Positions 24,601-34,590 of a stretch of DNA of 64,000 nucleotides are shown here, in pieces (within the stretch, counting starts at the first letter, position 1; each line of letters starts with the position of its first letter). Source of the stretch: Alternaria dauci (lineage: Eukaryota; Ascomycota; Dothideomycetes; Pleosporales; Pleosporaceae). The DNA lies in NCBI RefSeq assembly GCF_042100115.1, contig NC_091272.1, forward strand, positions 1,178,001 through 1,242,000, read 5' to 3'. The notes beneath the pieces were generated by a model. The model saw nothing but the letters and a program-made list of their open reading frames with translations, did no database searches and was not told where the DNA came from. A program made the position numbers and the translations under genes.

Positions 24601-24756
24601 GACGACGCCGACGGCCTGGCTTGTATGAGCATGTGCAAGAGGTGCTGCGCGCGACACTGTGACCTACGGAGTCCCGATGCTGGGTTGCGCAGCCAGCGGT
24701 GGAGGCGCTGCTGGTGCGGCCACTGAGCTGGCCATGAAAGAGTGTTCGCCCGACAT
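21601..24756 (-). CDS. Zn2Cys6 transcription factor with fungal-trans domain (FarA/CTF1-like)
   Basis: Nuclear DNA-binding regulator of 893 residues. Exons are 24756-24668, 24567-24539, 24371-24355, 24296-24172, 24120-22912, 22866-21721 and 21667-21601. The cluster is C38-x2-C41-x6-C48-x8-C57-x2-C60-x6-C67 (ACETCHARKVRCDAASLG then PCTNCTAFGIEC), followed by a basic PKRKK linker. The fungal_trans domain occupies the middle third, with ALCDELVEAFFRWVAPVVPV, RIWWTLYSRDRSVAVALGRP and LLHSNYYTTLCLLHRAHMPP. The C-terminus is Gln/Pro-rich and ends in a conserved-looking DDWFNFFGINGEAD. The binuclear cluster sequence and total length resemble the fatty-acid/cutin-responsive regulators FarA and CTF1-alpha. 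That assignment is from memory of the family and needs a search. The zinc cluster spans exons 2-4, two of them 29 and 17 nt. Confidence 0.93.
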
Positions 24757-25185
24757 GCTGCTGTCGCTGAGCTCTCTGGCGCGGTCGTCGAGGATTGAGG
24801 TTGTGATTCGTCTGCAACTGGTCGTGTTCTTGGGCCACACAGTGTGTACTAGCGCGGGCGCCGGGTACGGGAGGCTACGGCAAGGCAATCATGACCATTT
24901 GCGACACTCGAAACACTGCTTTTTCCTGCCCGACAAGCGCAATCTTGCAAAGCCTCGACGGTGCACAATTACATAAGCTGGGCGGCTTCCACGCCCTGTC
25001 ACGCTGGTCACGTCGGCGTCATTCACGCTGCATGTCTTCTTTGTTGCTAAGTAGAGCATCGTGATCCTTCCGCCTACCTACCCCAGCTCGCGTCTCCGTT
25101 CATATGGGCCGTCTCCTATTCGCCAGTTTCAGATGCAGTAAAGCGAGACAACACAGCATGCTCGATTGATCGCCGACGACAACCG
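24757..25185. other. Intergenic, about 430 bp
   Basis: Promoter side of the Zn2Cys6 gene and 3' flank of the Nudix gene. It holds short ORFs only. Confidence 0.5.
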
Positions 25186-25776
25186 TCACGCGCATCCTCC
25201 TCCGCGTCTTTGTCTAAAAGCCTCCAACTTGACCTCCTTGTTCGCAGGGCTGATGTACCTGACCTTCACGTCGCCGACCTGGTCGTGGACAACTTCCTCT
25301 TCAGAAGCGAACAAGTACTTCTGGTGCTCAGTCGGATCCAAGACGACGTTGTCTACGCTTTGCACTGACATCTCAAACACCAGCTTGAGCCATGTCGTCG
25401 TCCGTCGGCCAGGCCGCTCATCCAGGAAGATGAAATGCGTGACTTTCTTCAGTATGCGAACCGTGTCAAGACCAGCTTCCTCTTTCAGCTCTCGAGCAGC
25501 AGCATGCAGGATCGTCAGGTCACTATCGTCAACTTTGCCCCCTGGTATTTCCTATATGGTGTTAGCCCTGGGACTGTCGTGGCTTCCTCGTCGGCTCACC
25601 CAGAGGTCAGGAAATGCTCTTTCCTCTGCTGCACGCTGTACCAGCAGTAGCTTCCCTTCCTCATTGAACACAATCGAGCCTGTGACCAAATAGTCATATT
25701 CGGGGTGCTGGCGGAGATAGGCTGCTTCAGACACTGCAAACTCCTGCAAAGAATCTGGAAAGTGAATCGTGTCCAT
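25186..25776 (-). CDS. Nudix hydrolase
   Basis: Pyrophosphohydrolase acting on a nucleoside-diphosphate-linked compound. The substrate is not predictable. Exons are 25776-25600 and 25551-25186, giving 180 residues. The start is in GCCATGG, and the in-frame upstream extension lacks an ATG. The fold is evident from YDYLVTGSIVFNEEGKLLLVQRA, then the Nudix box EIPGGKVDDSDLTILHAAARELKEEAGL. The REL-x-EE-x-G-L half of the box is intact and carries the metal-binding Glu residues. The first half has an extra residue, with Asp/Leu where the box normally has Glu. The C-terminal part gives a beta strand (TTTWLKLVFEM) and a basic tail. The gene diverges from the 26221 gene across 444 bp. Confidence 0.9.
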
Positions 25777-26220
25777 GGCAAAAATGAATTGAATGCTGAG
25801 ACGGAAGGGTTGAACATGCAACTCGATTGCTCAGACTGTGCAGGCAGCAGCTATATACGCTACGATTGTCGCTGCCTTGAGTGCGACCAGACCAGAACAT
25901 CGGCCTGTAATAGGTTCGAGATACCGCTAACACACAGGCGCTCACCAAACATCGACAGAAAAAAACCGCATCTCGCTCCTCCTAAGAGCGCTGCTGCCAG
26001 TTGGGCAAACATATGGAATGATGCACCACGTGAGCCAAGAGTTCGCGCGTCCAGATCGGCGCTAAGCAGTGAATTCAATCCAGTGCGTCACAACATCGAC
26101 GCGCCTCATCCCCATTGCTTTCGCACGGTCGCCGCCCACTTCATCCCGATCGCGACCACACTCGTTCGCCTGCGCACAATCCAGAACCTCCCAAAATACT
26201 CACGCCGACGAACTGCGACA
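25777..26220. promoter_or_regulatory. Divergent promoter region, Nudix / nuclear protein
   Basis: A 444-bp region separates two oppositely oriented starts and must hold both promoters. A CACGTG palindrome lies at 26027-26032. A long open frame runs rightward through it into the downstream gene, but the conserved-quality start is the ATG at 26221. Confidence 0.5.
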
Positions 26221-27810
26221 ATGCCTCGTCCCCCACGCTCAAAGGTCGCGTCGCGCGTCGCGAAACCCACCAAGCCGAAAGCCGCCCCCGCGCCCAAGGA
26301 GCCAGCGAAATCAATTCCGGCGCGAACCAAAAAGGCCACCGAAGCTGCCAATAGCTTCAGCGAAGATAGCGATGGCCTCGTCACAAGAACCAGAACAACG
26401 CGTTCGCATAGGAAAATGCCACGAGAGAAGACGCCAGAAGTCCATGACGAGGCAGACCTCACCATGACCGGCGCGCTTCCGGCTCAAGAAGACGTGCCCG
26501 TATCAGCGACCAAGACCCGCACTCCTGCGTCGAATGTATCAAAGCAGACACGGGCCACAAGAAGCAGTGCGAGGAAGTCAGCTGCGCATTCGTCACCGCT
26601 GGCTGCAGTCGCTCCAGCACACGAAGAATCGCAGTTAGAAGAGGACAGCGGCTATGGCGATCTGACATTCTCATCACTTGGTTCCGACTCTCCAGCGCAC
26701 GGCACGCGCCCGCCATCTGCCATCAAGGTCGGCGCAACACCCGCACACGAGAGATCGATACTGGCCCTGAGCAACTTTAGACGAAGACCCAGGCAGCTAA
26801 GTCTGTTACGCCAGGTACAGCAGACTACCGATGTGGAGGACAACGATCAAGACGACCTAGACAACACCGACAACTTTGACTTTGACGATTTCCTTCCGCA
26901 TGCCGAGTCAACCCCCCTTAACGTACGGAAACAGGCACAGGAACAGGAGATACGGAATGATAGCGGCACTCAGGTCTCAAGCTCCGGTTCTCGTGGCACA
27001 AAGCGCAAGTTCTCGTCTGTAGTCCAAGTGCCACGCTCGTCACCACCAGCGAGTCCACAGTCTGGCGGAGATGTCGAGTCAGAGCGGTCACCCTCGCCAA
27101 GCCTACCGGAAGTAGTTCCATCACACGAGGAAGTCATCGAGCAAACACAAGAGGATGAAGAGCCACTGAGTGAGACACTTGCATCTCCCATATCGAGTAG
27201 TCCGGTACGAGAAGTCTCAAAGCCGCCCCAAACACCGATGCAGACGCGACCACGCCGCAGAGGACGGCAAGCTAAGACGCCCGTCGTGGATGAAGACTCA
27301 GAAGGTGAAGAGACGGAGACGCCTGCGAGAGCCAAGCAGAGGGCCAAAAAGAAGACAGAGCCAACTATATCCGTTGCGCAACTCAAAGCCCTGTTACCAC
27401 GTCGACGGAACCGCCTGCGGGATCGCGATGAATTTGATATCGAGTCTTCGGATGATGTCGAGCCCGTGGACTCTGATCAAGATGAGCTACAAATGCCAGC
27501 GCGTCGCGTTCGCCAAAAGCAGGGAACTTTAAAGCTAGCGTCGCCAAAGGCAGCAAAGAAAGCAGCTCGCCCAAAAAAGGGCGCCCCCACCAAAGGAGCG
27601 CAAAAGTCGGGCAGAACATACAGTCGCAGGATATCATCGGATAAGGAAAACGAGACAGCCGCCCAGAACGAACAGGACAATACTGAAGTCTCGGCAATTG
27701 AGCACTCGGACAAGTTGGCTGCGATCAGGAAGAAGTTTGAGGAAGTGGATGCTTTTGAGCTCGAGTTTGAAGAGGTGGACGCGACGACCAGCTCAAGTCC
27801 TTTTCGATGA
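26221..27810 (+). CDS. Disordered, charge-rich probable nuclear protein, 529 residues
   Basis: A single uninterrupted exon. I do not recognise the family. The N-terminus is Lys/Pro/Ala-rich (MPRPPRSKVASRVAKPTKPK). The middle is acidic and Ser-rich with a distinctive SILALSNFRRRPRQLSLL segment near residues 178-196 and an acidic NFDFDDFLPH patch. An AT-hook-like basic run, TRPRRRGRQ, is at about 342-350. More Lys-rich stretches follow, and a short C-terminal helix, DKLAAIRKKFEEVDAFELEFEEVD, could be a coiled coil or binding peptide. The composition suggests chromatin, kinetochore or nuclear scaffold association. This is inference from composition only. The frame is open upstream to 25705, but sequence quality changes at 26221, where the ATG context is CGACAATGCC. 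Confidence 0.78.
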   Translation: MPRPPRSKVASRVAKPTKPKAAPAPKEPAKSIPARTKKATEAANSFSEDSDGLVTRTRTTRSHRKMPREKTPEVHDEADLTMTGALPAQEDVPVSATKTRTPASNVSKQTRATRSSARKSAAHSSPLAAVAPAHEESQLEEDSGYGDLTFSSLGSDSPAHGTRPPSAIKVGATPAHERSILALSNFRRRPRQLSLLRQVQQTTDVEDNDQDDLDNTDNFDFDDFLPHAESTPLNVRKQAQEQEIRNDSGTQVSSSGSRGTKRKFSSVVQVPRSSPPASPQSGGDVESERSPSPSLPEVVPSHEEVIEQTQEDEEPLSETLASPISSSPVREVSKPPQTPMQTRPRRRGRQAKTPVVDEDSEGEETETPARAKQRAKKKTEPTISVAQLKALLPRRRNRLRDRDEFDIESSDDVEPVDSDQDELQMPARRVRQKQGTLKLASPKAAKKAARPKKGAPTKGAQKSGRTYSRRISSDKENETAAQNEQDNTEVSAIEHSDKLAAIRKKFEEVDAFELEFEEVDATTSSSPFR

Positions 27811-28499
27811 CGGTCAGGCCAGCGCATGTGAAGATTCCTTCTGTTCTACAGCGTGTTTGCTGCTTTTTGCTGTCTTGGTTGTGACGACTGATGATATATC
27901 CACGTGTGTTCTACTTACGCGTATGGCGCTTGTTTGCATACCTCTGCACAATTCGTGGCTGGCAAGTGTCCAGCAAAGATTCCTTAGCGATGCGAGAAAA
28001 TGTATCGTGTCTGATTCAGAGCATCGAGCAGTACCGGTTCCTTCAAAGTTTATTAGGTGACCAGTCCGGTTCGGCGTGATTCAGGAAGCGGGAGGCTAAT
28101 CGTTATCTGTCCTTATCGTCACGAAGCGGTTCCAGCAGCCATGGGAGGGGCGGTGAAAGTCGAAGAGGATGCACTACTTACGTACACAATCCATATTAAT
28201 CTATCGCGAGACTTCTTTGTGGTGCCTAGCTGACTTGGCATTGCATGTTCTGACGGTTCGGCGGCACGGTGCACGGCCGTGTTTGAATGAAGGGGTAGCA
28301 CTTGGGGTTACGTAGCTTCCTGCCCCAGCTACTGAAGCCTCACGATATCCGAGCCTCCACCTCTCCATTGCGCCTCCGCCCTTGTTCCTGACGTTCACGC
28401 AATGGTGCCGTAACCCCATGTCATGCGGCTTCCCGACCACTCCAATCACTTGGCTTATGCAGCACCACCTCTGCCCACTTGGCCTGGCGTCCGCATGCC
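27811..28499. other. Intergenic, about 690 bp
   Basis: 3' flank of the 529-residue gene and leader/promoter of the LysM gene. Short ORFs only. I see no repeat or RNA gene. Confidence 0.5.
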
Positions 28500-30356
28500 A
28501 TGAACCCCTCCAATGGCTCCTCGCTGTCCACGTCCAAGAGCAACTCGACACTGCGCCCGCGAACCCGACGACTGATCTCAGTAGAAGACGACATATATGC
28601 CACGGACGGCAATGAGAGCGGTTCGAGCAGGGCCACGTCGAGACTAGCCTCGCGGAACACGTCTCCCACCCCGAATGCACGCACAGCCGGCGCTTCCTCG
28701 TCGCGTCTGAACTTCACCTCCGCCCCGTCGTCATCCTTCCAGAGGTTGTCCGGCACATCGACCCCGAAATCGCCCTCGCAAACACTCTCTGGACTATGGG
28801 GGAACTCTTTGGCGGCGATCCAGGGCATTGCCGCTACCGTCCTGGCTAGCGACGGCACCCCAGGCGACTCTGGAAACACTCGCAGACGCACCAAGCCGGG
28901 CCATGGGCGACGTACGTCTACGAGCGCACCGCCGCCGAAACAATGGGGTCCGGCAGGCGCAGACTCGCATGTTGGGGCCGGAACACACGAAGAACGAGAG
29001 GCCATGGTTAGAGCGATGAAGCGGAAAGACCTGCTGACCGCTGGCGAGCATCTGGTTCCGGACTCTGTTGGCCGCATAAAGCGCAGGAACTCGGACGAAC
29101 GACTCAGCGCGTCTGCACCTCCCAGCGAGAACGACGACCGAGACGCGCTCGTATACATCCATCACGTCCGGCCGCAGGACACACTGGCTGGACTCAGCAT
29201 CAAATTCAACTGCGAGCAAGCTGTGCTGCGGAAAGCTAATCGTATGTGGCCAAACGACAGCATACAGTTTAAGAAGCAGGTGGTGCTACCAGTAGATGCT
29301 TGTGGCGTGAAGGGAAGGCCAGTCCAGGGTCCGGATGCTCTTCCTGCTGAAGATCTACTCCTGGGAGAGTATGGTGATGGTTCAAATAGCAAGGCTCCAG
29401 TTCCAGATACTCAGGGTCTTCCTGATGTCTGGACCACACCCAAAAAGAAAGACCAAGAGACCAACTCGGTCCCCTCTGAAGCAGAGACACCTTGGAAACA
29501 TGATTCCTGGGTGCTTCTTCCTAACGATAAACAGCCCACACAGATTGGCCGCATGCCACGCAGAGCACTTGGCTTCTTCCCACCCGCTCGGCGGAAGTCG
29601 CTCGCCTACTCGGACGCATCAACACCTCGACCATCCGTCGACCTTCCACGCTCCTCGACGTCCACGAACCCACATACCAGCTCTCCCTCGCAGTCCGTTC
29701 GACCACGTGCGTCAAGCAATCTGTCGTCTGCCTCAGCCCACAGCCGCCAAAGGAGCACGTCAGGCAAAGCATGGACTCTGCACGGCCCAGGAGGTGTCGG
29801 TACAATGGGAAGAAACGTGCGGAGCCCCGGGCCTGCGCAGGATGGTCTCAATAAAAAGTTTGCGCAGTACCTGCCCAACATGGCGCCCCCACCCGGCCAG
29901 GAATATTTCACACCGTGGGCACCAGGCCTGCTGGAAGCAGGTGCCGGGACGTCGAGTCAGTATGGCGGTTCCGGTGCTGTCACGCCGCTCAGCGGTAGTG
30001 GCTTAGATTTCCAAGAGCTCGGGGGTGCTATAGAAGGCTGGGTAAGAAAAGTTGGTACACAAGCACAGAAGCTTTTGAATGAGCCAGGTACACCGGGGCA
30101 GGGGAAGCGCAGTGCCGTGCCTGTTGTAGGAGCTGTCGGCGGCGATCTGGGCGATCTCATAGAGCTCCAAGACGATGCTTTTGAGATTGGAGATGACGAA
30201 AGACACCGGGGCAGATCCAGGGCAGAAGAGACGCTTGCGTCAACGAACGAGCGCTCGGTATCAAGACCAGCACAGCAATATCAGTCAGCACGACCAGATA
30301 TCAACCTCGTCCTGCGTGATAGGACACGAAAGGGAGATAGCAGTAAGAAGGATTAA
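28500..30356 (+). CDS. Intracellular LysM-domain protein, 618 residues
   Basis: A single exon starting at GCCATGAAC. The frame is open a little further upstream but without an ATG. One LysM domain lies at about residues 221-265 (IHHVRPQDTLAGLSIKFNCEQ through QVVLPV), with the usual D-T-L-x-x-L core. There is no signal peptide, so unlike secreted LysM effectors this protein should be intracellular. It resembles the eukaryotic LYSMD-type architecture of one LysM in a long disordered protein. The rest is Ser/Pro/Gly-rich, with MPRRALGFFPPARRKSLAYSD in the middle, and a conserved-looking Trp/acidic segment near the C-terminus (LGGAIEGWVRKVGTQAQKLL, then DLIELQDDAFEIGDDE). No biochemical role is predictable. 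Confidence 0.87.
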   Translation: MNPSNGSSLSTSKSNSTLRPRTRRLISVEDDIYATDGNESGSSRATSRLASRNTSPTPNARTAGASSSRLNFTSAPSSSFQRLSGTSTPKSPSQTLSGLWGNSLAAIQGIAATVLASDGTPGDSGNTRRRTKPGHGRRTSTSAPPPKQWGPAGADSHVGAGTHEEREAMVRAMKRKDLLTAGEHLVPDSVGRIKRRNSDERLSASAPPSENDDRDALVYIHHVRPQDTLAGLSIKFNCEQAVLRKANRMWPNDSIQFKKQVVLPVDACGVKGRPVQGPDALPAEDLLLGEYGDGSNSKAPVPDTQGLPDVWTTPKKKDQETNSVPSEAETPWKHDSWVLLPNDKQPTQIGRMPRRALGFFPPARRKSLAYSDASTPRPSVDLPRSSTSTNPHTSSPSQSVRPRASSNLSSASAHSRQRSTSGKAWTLHGPGGVGTMGRNVRSPGPAQDGLNKKFAQYLPNMAPPPGQEYFTPWAPGLLEAGAGTSSQYGGSGAVTPLSGSGLDFQELGGAIEGWVRKVGTQAQKLLNEPGTPGQGKRSAVPVVGAVGGDLGDLIELQDDAFEIGDDERHRGRSRAEETLASTNERSVSRPAQQYQSARPDINLVLRDRTRKGDSSKKD

Positions 30357-30733
30357 ACAGCATTATTGTATTGGGTGTCAAAGGTGTTAATAGCTACCCG
30401 CATGCATAGTATCATAGCTTGCTTTGTAGCATTGAAGCGTTTGGGCATTTTTGGGGCATCTGCAATATATCCTTCACATGTACAGAGACCTCGTTCATAT
30501 ACAAAAACCTTGGCGATTTCATCTCTGTGCATGGCCTTCCCACTCGAAAGCTTGGTTGCGAAGACACTCCGGAGGGACGACAAGTTTCTCGTCGATCGCC
30601 GACGGCCGTGCGCCTACACATCAGTATGGGGCTAAACGAAAGACGCAGGTGGTGACCCTTGGCAACGCCGTTACCTAGATACCGTGCGGTCCGTTTCTTC
30701 TATCTACCTAGATTGCGGGTGCGAGATCCCTAA
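30357..30733. other. Intergenic, about 380 bp
   Basis: 3' flank of the LysM gene and promoter of the LTA4H gene. Nothing else seen. Confidence 0.5.
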
Positions 30734-32953
30734 ATGTCCGCCAGAAGTGCATTAGGCAGGTCATCTGCTCTGCTGCGGCATAGATCGGCATATGAGTCTA
30801 CTCCACTCCGACGATACCTCACCACACGATCACCTGCAACATTCCTTGCTCAGAACGCTCGTCTTGCGCTACCACCAGCTCTGAGTGGGAGACAAATCAT
30901 CTGCCAAGTCACGAAGTCGGATCAGACTCTTACGCCATCAGCTACGAGAGCAGCAACGTTCGCCACGATGCATCGCTCCCCCGCCGCTATGGTTACGAAG
31001 CCAATGGCGGATCCTAATATTGAGATCCGCACCCCAAGGGACCCAAACACCTTGTCGAACTACCACAACTTTGTGACAAGGCATACAAGTGTCGATTTTG
31101 ACATTGATTTCCAGAAGAAGCGGTTGTTTGGGAGTGTAGTGTTGACGTTGGAGAGTTTGACGGATGAGGAGGTGAAGGATGTTGTGTTGGATAGCAGGTA
31201 CGTATCTGAGATACAAAATGGCTACAAATTTGATTGAAGAGCTCACTAACTGCACCGTAGCTTCCTTGATATCTCCGTCGTAGAAGTCGAGGGTAAGAGT
31301 GTCAAGTTCAACGTTGGCGATCGCGTGGAGCCCTATGGCAGTCCTCTTACCATTACGCTTCCATCCAAGGTTCCCAAAGGCAAGACAGTCGATGTTGAGA
31401 TCAAGGTTGCTACTACCGACAAGTGCACTGCACTCCAGTGGATGACACCAGCTCAAACCTCGAACAAAAAGCACCCGTACATGTTTTCGCAATGCCAGGC
31501 CATCCACGCACGATCTGTCTTCCCTTGCCAGGATACTCCGGATGTCAAGTCAACTTTCAGCTTTGCCCTACGCTCGCCGCTACCGGTGCTTGCCTCGGGT
31601 CTGCCAACTGGAGCCAGTGACTATCTGCCTGCGAAAAAGGACGGCGAGAGCGGTACCATGAAGTACACGTTCGAACAAAAGGTCCCAATGACAGTCTACC
31701 TTTTCGCTGTTGCAAGTGGAGATCTAGCGTGCGCAAGCATTGGTCCCCGCAGTACGGTATGGTCCGGGCCTGAGGAGCTCCTTGCGTGCAAAGATGAGCT
31801 TGACGGCGAGATCGAACCGTTTATGAAGGCACTCGAATCCATTGCCTCCCCCACTTACCAATGGGGACAATACAATGTACTCATTCTGCCTCCCTCTTTC
31901 CCGTACGGCGGCATGGAGAATCCCGTCTGGACCTACGCTACTCCCTCCATCATCTCTGGCGACAAGCAAAACGTTGACGTCATCGCACATGAGCTGTCTC
32001 ATTCCTGGTCCGGCAACCTCGTCAGCGCAGCGAGCTGGGAGCACTTCTGGCTGAACGAGGGTTGGACCACCTACCTTGAGCGTAGAATCGCTGCTGCCAT
32101 TCACGGAGAGGCGCATCGTCACTTCTCTGCTATCATCGGCTGGAAAGCTCTAGAGCAAAGCATCGAGAACTATGGTGCAGACCACCCCTACACTAAGCTT
32201 GTTCTCGATCTCAAGGGCCAGGATCCAGATGACGCATTCTCCTCCATTCCCTATGAGAAAGGTTTCCACGCACTTTACCAGTTTGAACTGCTTCTTGGAA
32301 AGGAGAAGTGGGATTCCTTCATCCCACACTACTTTGACACCTTCAAGTTCAAATCAGTCGATTCATACGACTTCAAGAGCTGCCTGATAGAGTTCTTTGA
32401 GAAGGATGCTGAGAGCAAGAAGAAGCTTGATGATTTCGACTGGGACAAGCTCTTCTACGCACCCGGCTATCCTGTGAAGCCAGAGTTTGACCAGACTATG
32501 GTGAAGAGCTGCTATGAGCTTGCAGACAAGTGGCAGGCCCTGGCTACTTCCGAATCTGGCGACTTTAAGCCCCAAGCCTCGGATATTGAGGGCTGGGTAT
32601 CTAACCAATCGGTTGTCTTCCTCGAGAAACTCCAAGACTTTGCTTCCAAGTTCTCAGCCGACCAGGTGCATTTGCTGGGTGTGACATATGGCTACAACAA
32701 CACGCAGAACATTGAAGTCCTGTCTCGTTACCTGAATATTGGACTCATGGCCAAGGCACAAGAGACGTATGAGCCGGCTGCAACTTTGCTGGGCAAGATT
32801 GGCCGCATGAAGTTTGTGCGACCTATGTTCAGGTTGTTGAACGAGGCGGATCGCGATCTGGCTGTTAACACATTCGAGAAGAACAAGGAGTTCTACCACC
32901 CGATCTGTAGGCAGATGGTCGAGAAGGACTTGTTTGGAGATGAGAAGAAATAG
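30734..32953 (+). CDS. LTA4H: Leukotriene A4 hydrolase / M1 aminopeptidase
   Basis: Bifunctional zinc epoxide hydrolase/aminopeptidase of family M1. Exons are 30734-31197 and 31261-32953, giving 718 residues. The peptidase core shows YGGMENP near 371 and HELSH (His398, Glu399, His402) with the third zinc ligand Glu421 in NEGWTTYLER. The C-terminal armadillo-like domain follows. The sequence from residue ~95 (IEIRTPRDPNTLSNYHNFVTRH) aligns by eye with ordinary LTA4H, so the first ~90 residues are an extra, Arg/Ser/Ala-rich, mitochondrial-targeting-like extension. In-frame ATGs at codons 79, 86 and 91 could start a cytosolic form of typical length (about 628 residues from Met91). The single intron uses AG|GTACGT and CCGTAG. 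Confidence 0.96.
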
Positions 32954-33478
32954 CGTTGGGTGAGAAGGAAATAGCATTGGATAGGACGAAACAGAAATTC
33001 GAAAACAGATATATGGGATTTCAGGATACCTATATAGCTTGGATTATCCGACAGCATCAAGCAAGTACCAGCTGAAGCGTATGGAATCCGAAGTGTAATG
33101 TGACGTAATCCGTTGCCCATATCTTGGCATGCCAACAAGTTATTGAGCGTGTTACGATGGCAAAACCACCACCATCACTTTCAACACTCGGAACAACCAC
33201 CGAGACAGACATTTCGGCCTCACAGCCCCGAGACCGGTATACCTCATCCCGTCGCCATCTCGCGTCGAGACGACACGCCTTACACTTCCATCGGCATACC
33301 GTATTTGGCACTCCCGGTCCCCGCATCCCGCATCTCCAGCATTGCACTCCCCTCCACGGGGCCTCTGTTTAACCCCTCATTCAACCGAAATCGCCGCCCA
33401 GACGCCGTGCCCTTGCATAGTACTCTTTTTTTTTGCCAAATCGTATAAGGAGACTCTCGTCTGCCCAGTCCGCCCAAA
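32954..33478. other. Intergenic, about 525 bp
   Basis: LTA4H 3' flank and leader of the 139-residue gene. A run of nine T with an AAATCG-rich CT leader sits just before 33479. I see no gene. Confidence 0.5.
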
Positions 33479-33898
33479 ATGGCTCCTCCCAAGCGCGCCC
33501 TGTTCTCTCTCAACCTCGACACGGACGCCGACCACGTATACCAAAAAGTCGAAGACTACAACAAGGACGGTGCAGACAGGGTTAAAGTCTTGGAAAGCAA
33601 AGGACCTACGCACGGACACACGGATTTGAGTTACGTGACGAAGCCGTTTGAGAAGACTGTGAATCGAGTCGTCAACGACGTTATTGACGGGAGAAAAGTC
33701 AAGTCCGCGGAAGGGGAAATATCGTATTCGACGACTAGAAGCGAGAGACGAAGTGGTGGTTCTTCTTCTTCTTCTCGAAGAAATCAGGAGACAGACGACG
33801 ACGACGACAACGAAGATAGGGAGAAGAGCCGATTGAACGTCGTTAGCAAAACGAAGAGAAGGAACATTGAGAGAAAATACGATACTTCAGAACTTTGA
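33479..33898 (+). CDS. Small charged hypothetical protein, 139 residues
   Basis: A single exon beginning AAAATGGCTCC. I do not recognise the family. The first ~90 residues look like a real fold or conserved motif region ([22 protein letters not shown], then [20 protein letters not shown]). The rest is low complexity: a Ser run coded by TCT repeats, an Asp run coded by GAC repeats, and a basic Lys/Arg tail. This suggests a nuclear or ribonucleoprotein-associated role, but only from composition. Its stop codon is 23 bp before the ATG of the RpiB-type gene on the same strand, unusually close for a fungal gene pair. Confidence 0.75.
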   Translation: MAPPKRALFSLNLDTDADHVYQKVEDYNKDGADRVKVLESKGPTHGHTDLSYVTKPFEKTVNRVVNDVIDGRKVKSAEGEISYSTTRSERRSGGSSSSSRRNQETDDDDDNEDREKSRLNVVSKTKRRNIERKYDTSEL

Positions 33899-33921
33899 AA
33901 CCCCCATCTAAAAGATACAAC

Positions 33922-34440
33922 ATGTCAGCGGACCAGCAACCCCTCCGCATAGCCATTGGCTGCGACGACGCCGGCGTCTCCTACAAAAAAGCCATCATCA
34001 AAGACCTAGAAGCCGACTCCCGCATCGCCTCCGTAACCGACGTTGGCGTTCCCGAAAACAGCGACAAGACAGCGTATCCACACATTGCCGTCGACGCCGC
34101 CAAGCTCGTCGCAGAGGGCAAAGCAGACCGCGCGGTGCTCATCTGCGGCACCGGTCTCGGTGTGGCTATTTCGGCGAACAAAGTGCCTGGGATTAGGGCT
34201 GTGACGGCACATGATAGCTTTTCGGTGGAGCGGGCGATTTTGTCGAATGATGCGCAGGTGCTGTGCATGGGCGAGCGGGTTGTGGGTATTGAGCTTGCGA
34301 GGAGGCTGGTTAAGGAGTGGATTGGATACCGATTCGATAAGAGCAGTGCTAGTGCGAAGAAGGTGGAGGCTATTATGGAGTATGAGAGGGAGAATTACAA
34401 AGGATTGGTTGAGGATCAAGCGAAGAGCAAGGGGTGCTGA
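33922..34440 (+). CDS. RpiB/LacAB-family sugar-phosphate isomerase
   Basis: Aldose-ketose isomerase of the ribose-5-phosphate isomerase B family. In fungi, members act on pentose or tetrose phosphates, but the substrate here cannot be fixed. The single exon encodes 172 residues, slightly longer than bacterial RpiB. Visible landmarks are the N-terminal strand and phosphate-binding loop IAIGCDDAG (Asp15-Asp16), the catalytic Cys75 in [18 protein letters not shown], the base-region [16 protein letters not shown], and LCMGERVVG. The start is the first ATG after the upstream gene's stop (CAACATGTC). A canonical RpiA enzyme would be expected elsewhere in the genome, so this is probably a catabolic or accessory isomerase. 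Transcription may depend on the upstream gene's promoter because of the 23-bp spacing. Confidence 0.94.
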   Translation: MSADQQPLRIAIGCDDAGVSYKKAIIKDLEADSRIASVTDVGVPENSDKTAYPHIAVDAAKLVAEGKADRAVLICGTGLGVAISANKVPGIRAVTAHDSFSVERAILSNDAQVLCMGERVVGIELARRLVKEWIGYRFDKSSASAKKVEAIMEYERENYKGLVEDQAKSKGC

Positions 34441-34590
34441 GTGTGGAGGGTGTAATCTTGTGTGTTTCTATTAGAAGGAGACCTGGGTAAAAGTGTCGTG
34501 GTCGTTGCTCAGTAGTGCCAATAGAACATCATGGCTAGGTCTCTCGGGTCTTCATTGACCATGATGGTTGTTATGTCCAGCTCTTCACAT

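Noticed and set aside
24043..24726. 227-codon rightward frame across the Zn2Cys6 5' exons
   Set aside because: Antisense to exons confirmed by an exact zinc-cluster reading. Cys/Arg richness is a by-product of the opposite strand.
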